Shown: positions 5,640-5,663 of the stretch, piece after piece
Numbering within the stretch: the first letter of the stretch is position 1
How the letters are laid out: each line of letters opens with the position of its first letter
Source: Clostridiales bacterium
GTDB taxonomy: Bacteria > Bacillota > Clostridia > Christensenellales > Borkfalkiaceae
Reading direction: 5' to 3'
Assembly: GCA_003503945.1 (NCBI GenBank)
Contig: DOCD01000188.1
Coordinates: 1-5,663 of the forward strand
Length of the DNA stretch: 5,663 nt
Position numbers and translations under genes: made by a program
The notes under the pieces: model-generated
The model's database searches: none
What the model was told of the DNA's origin: nothing
The model's input: the letters and a program-made list of their open reading frames with translations, nothing else

Positions 5640-5663
5640 GAAAACGCTTAACGGACGCGCGAG
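5640..5663 (-). repeat. 24-base direct repeat, copy upstream of pyrH
   Basis: Identical to 4680-4703 and in the same orientation, 16 bases upstream of the pyrH leader hairpin. It runs to the last base of the window, so its true right-hand limit is unknown; in the other copy the next plus-strand bases are CTTTGCG. Confidence 0.9.

Noticed and set aside
1..5663. Long open frames on the plus strand and in other minus-strand frames, such as 1582-2115, 3715-4164 and 4749-5021
   Set aside because: Each lies opposite or inside a well-supported housekeeping gene, resembles no family and has arginine-rich or otherwise unnatural composition. They are frame shadows.
4680..5663. CRISPR-like direct repeats
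   Set aside because: There are only two copies about 960 bases apart with a whole gene between them, no regular spacers and no cas genes.

Overview
The window is a bacterial chromosomal segment with every recognisable gene on the minus strand. Read in the direction of transcription (right to left) the order is pyrH (UMP kinase), frr (ribosome recycling factor), uppS (undecaprenyl diphosphate synthase), cdsA (CDP-diacylglycerol synthase), dxr (DXP reductoisomerase) and rseP (site-2 metalloprotease). This is a conserved housekeeping order in bacteria. The close dxr-rseP spacing, the A/T-rich promoters with TATAAT boxes, the AAGGAG-type ribosome binding sites, and intergenic hairpin repeats of the GGCTTCCCC...GGGGAAGCC style point to an uncultured member of the Clostridia (Bacillota), probably gut-associated. 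That taxonomic call is an inference; no marker here fixes the genus.

Layout: 1-25 is the sequence downstream of rseP. rseP and dxr (26-2250) form a tight pair. 2251-2451 is intergenic: a dxr promoter with an almost leaderless start, a hairpin terminator, and a complete five-hairpin dispersed repeat. cdsA, uppS and frr (2452-4620) form a compact unit with gaps of 17 and 4 bases. 4621-4855 is a second intergenic stretch: a structured frr leader, a candidate frr promoter inside an inverted repeat, and a truncated copy of the dispersed repeat just after pyrH. pyrH fills 4856-5566, and 5567-5663 is its leader, cut by the window edge.

The genes supply pyrimidine nucleotides (pyrH), recycle ribosomes (frr), and feed envelope synthesis: dxr makes MEP-pathway isoprenoid precursors, uppS polymerises these into the lipid carrier for peptidoglycan, cdsA activates phosphatidate for phospholipids, and rseP cleaves membrane regulators. 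No defence, mobile-gene or biosynthetic cluster is present.

The most interesting signal is non-coding. pyrH and frr carry the same leader architecture: an identical 24-base block, a 14-16 base spacer, then a hairpin built to the same plan (4-bp outer helix, bulged G on the 5' side, 10-12 layer inner helix, GAA triloop) just before the ribosome binding site. The hairpin stems differ in sequence but keep their pairing. This looks like a repeated structured leader RNA or a dispersed structured element; I cannot name a known family for it.
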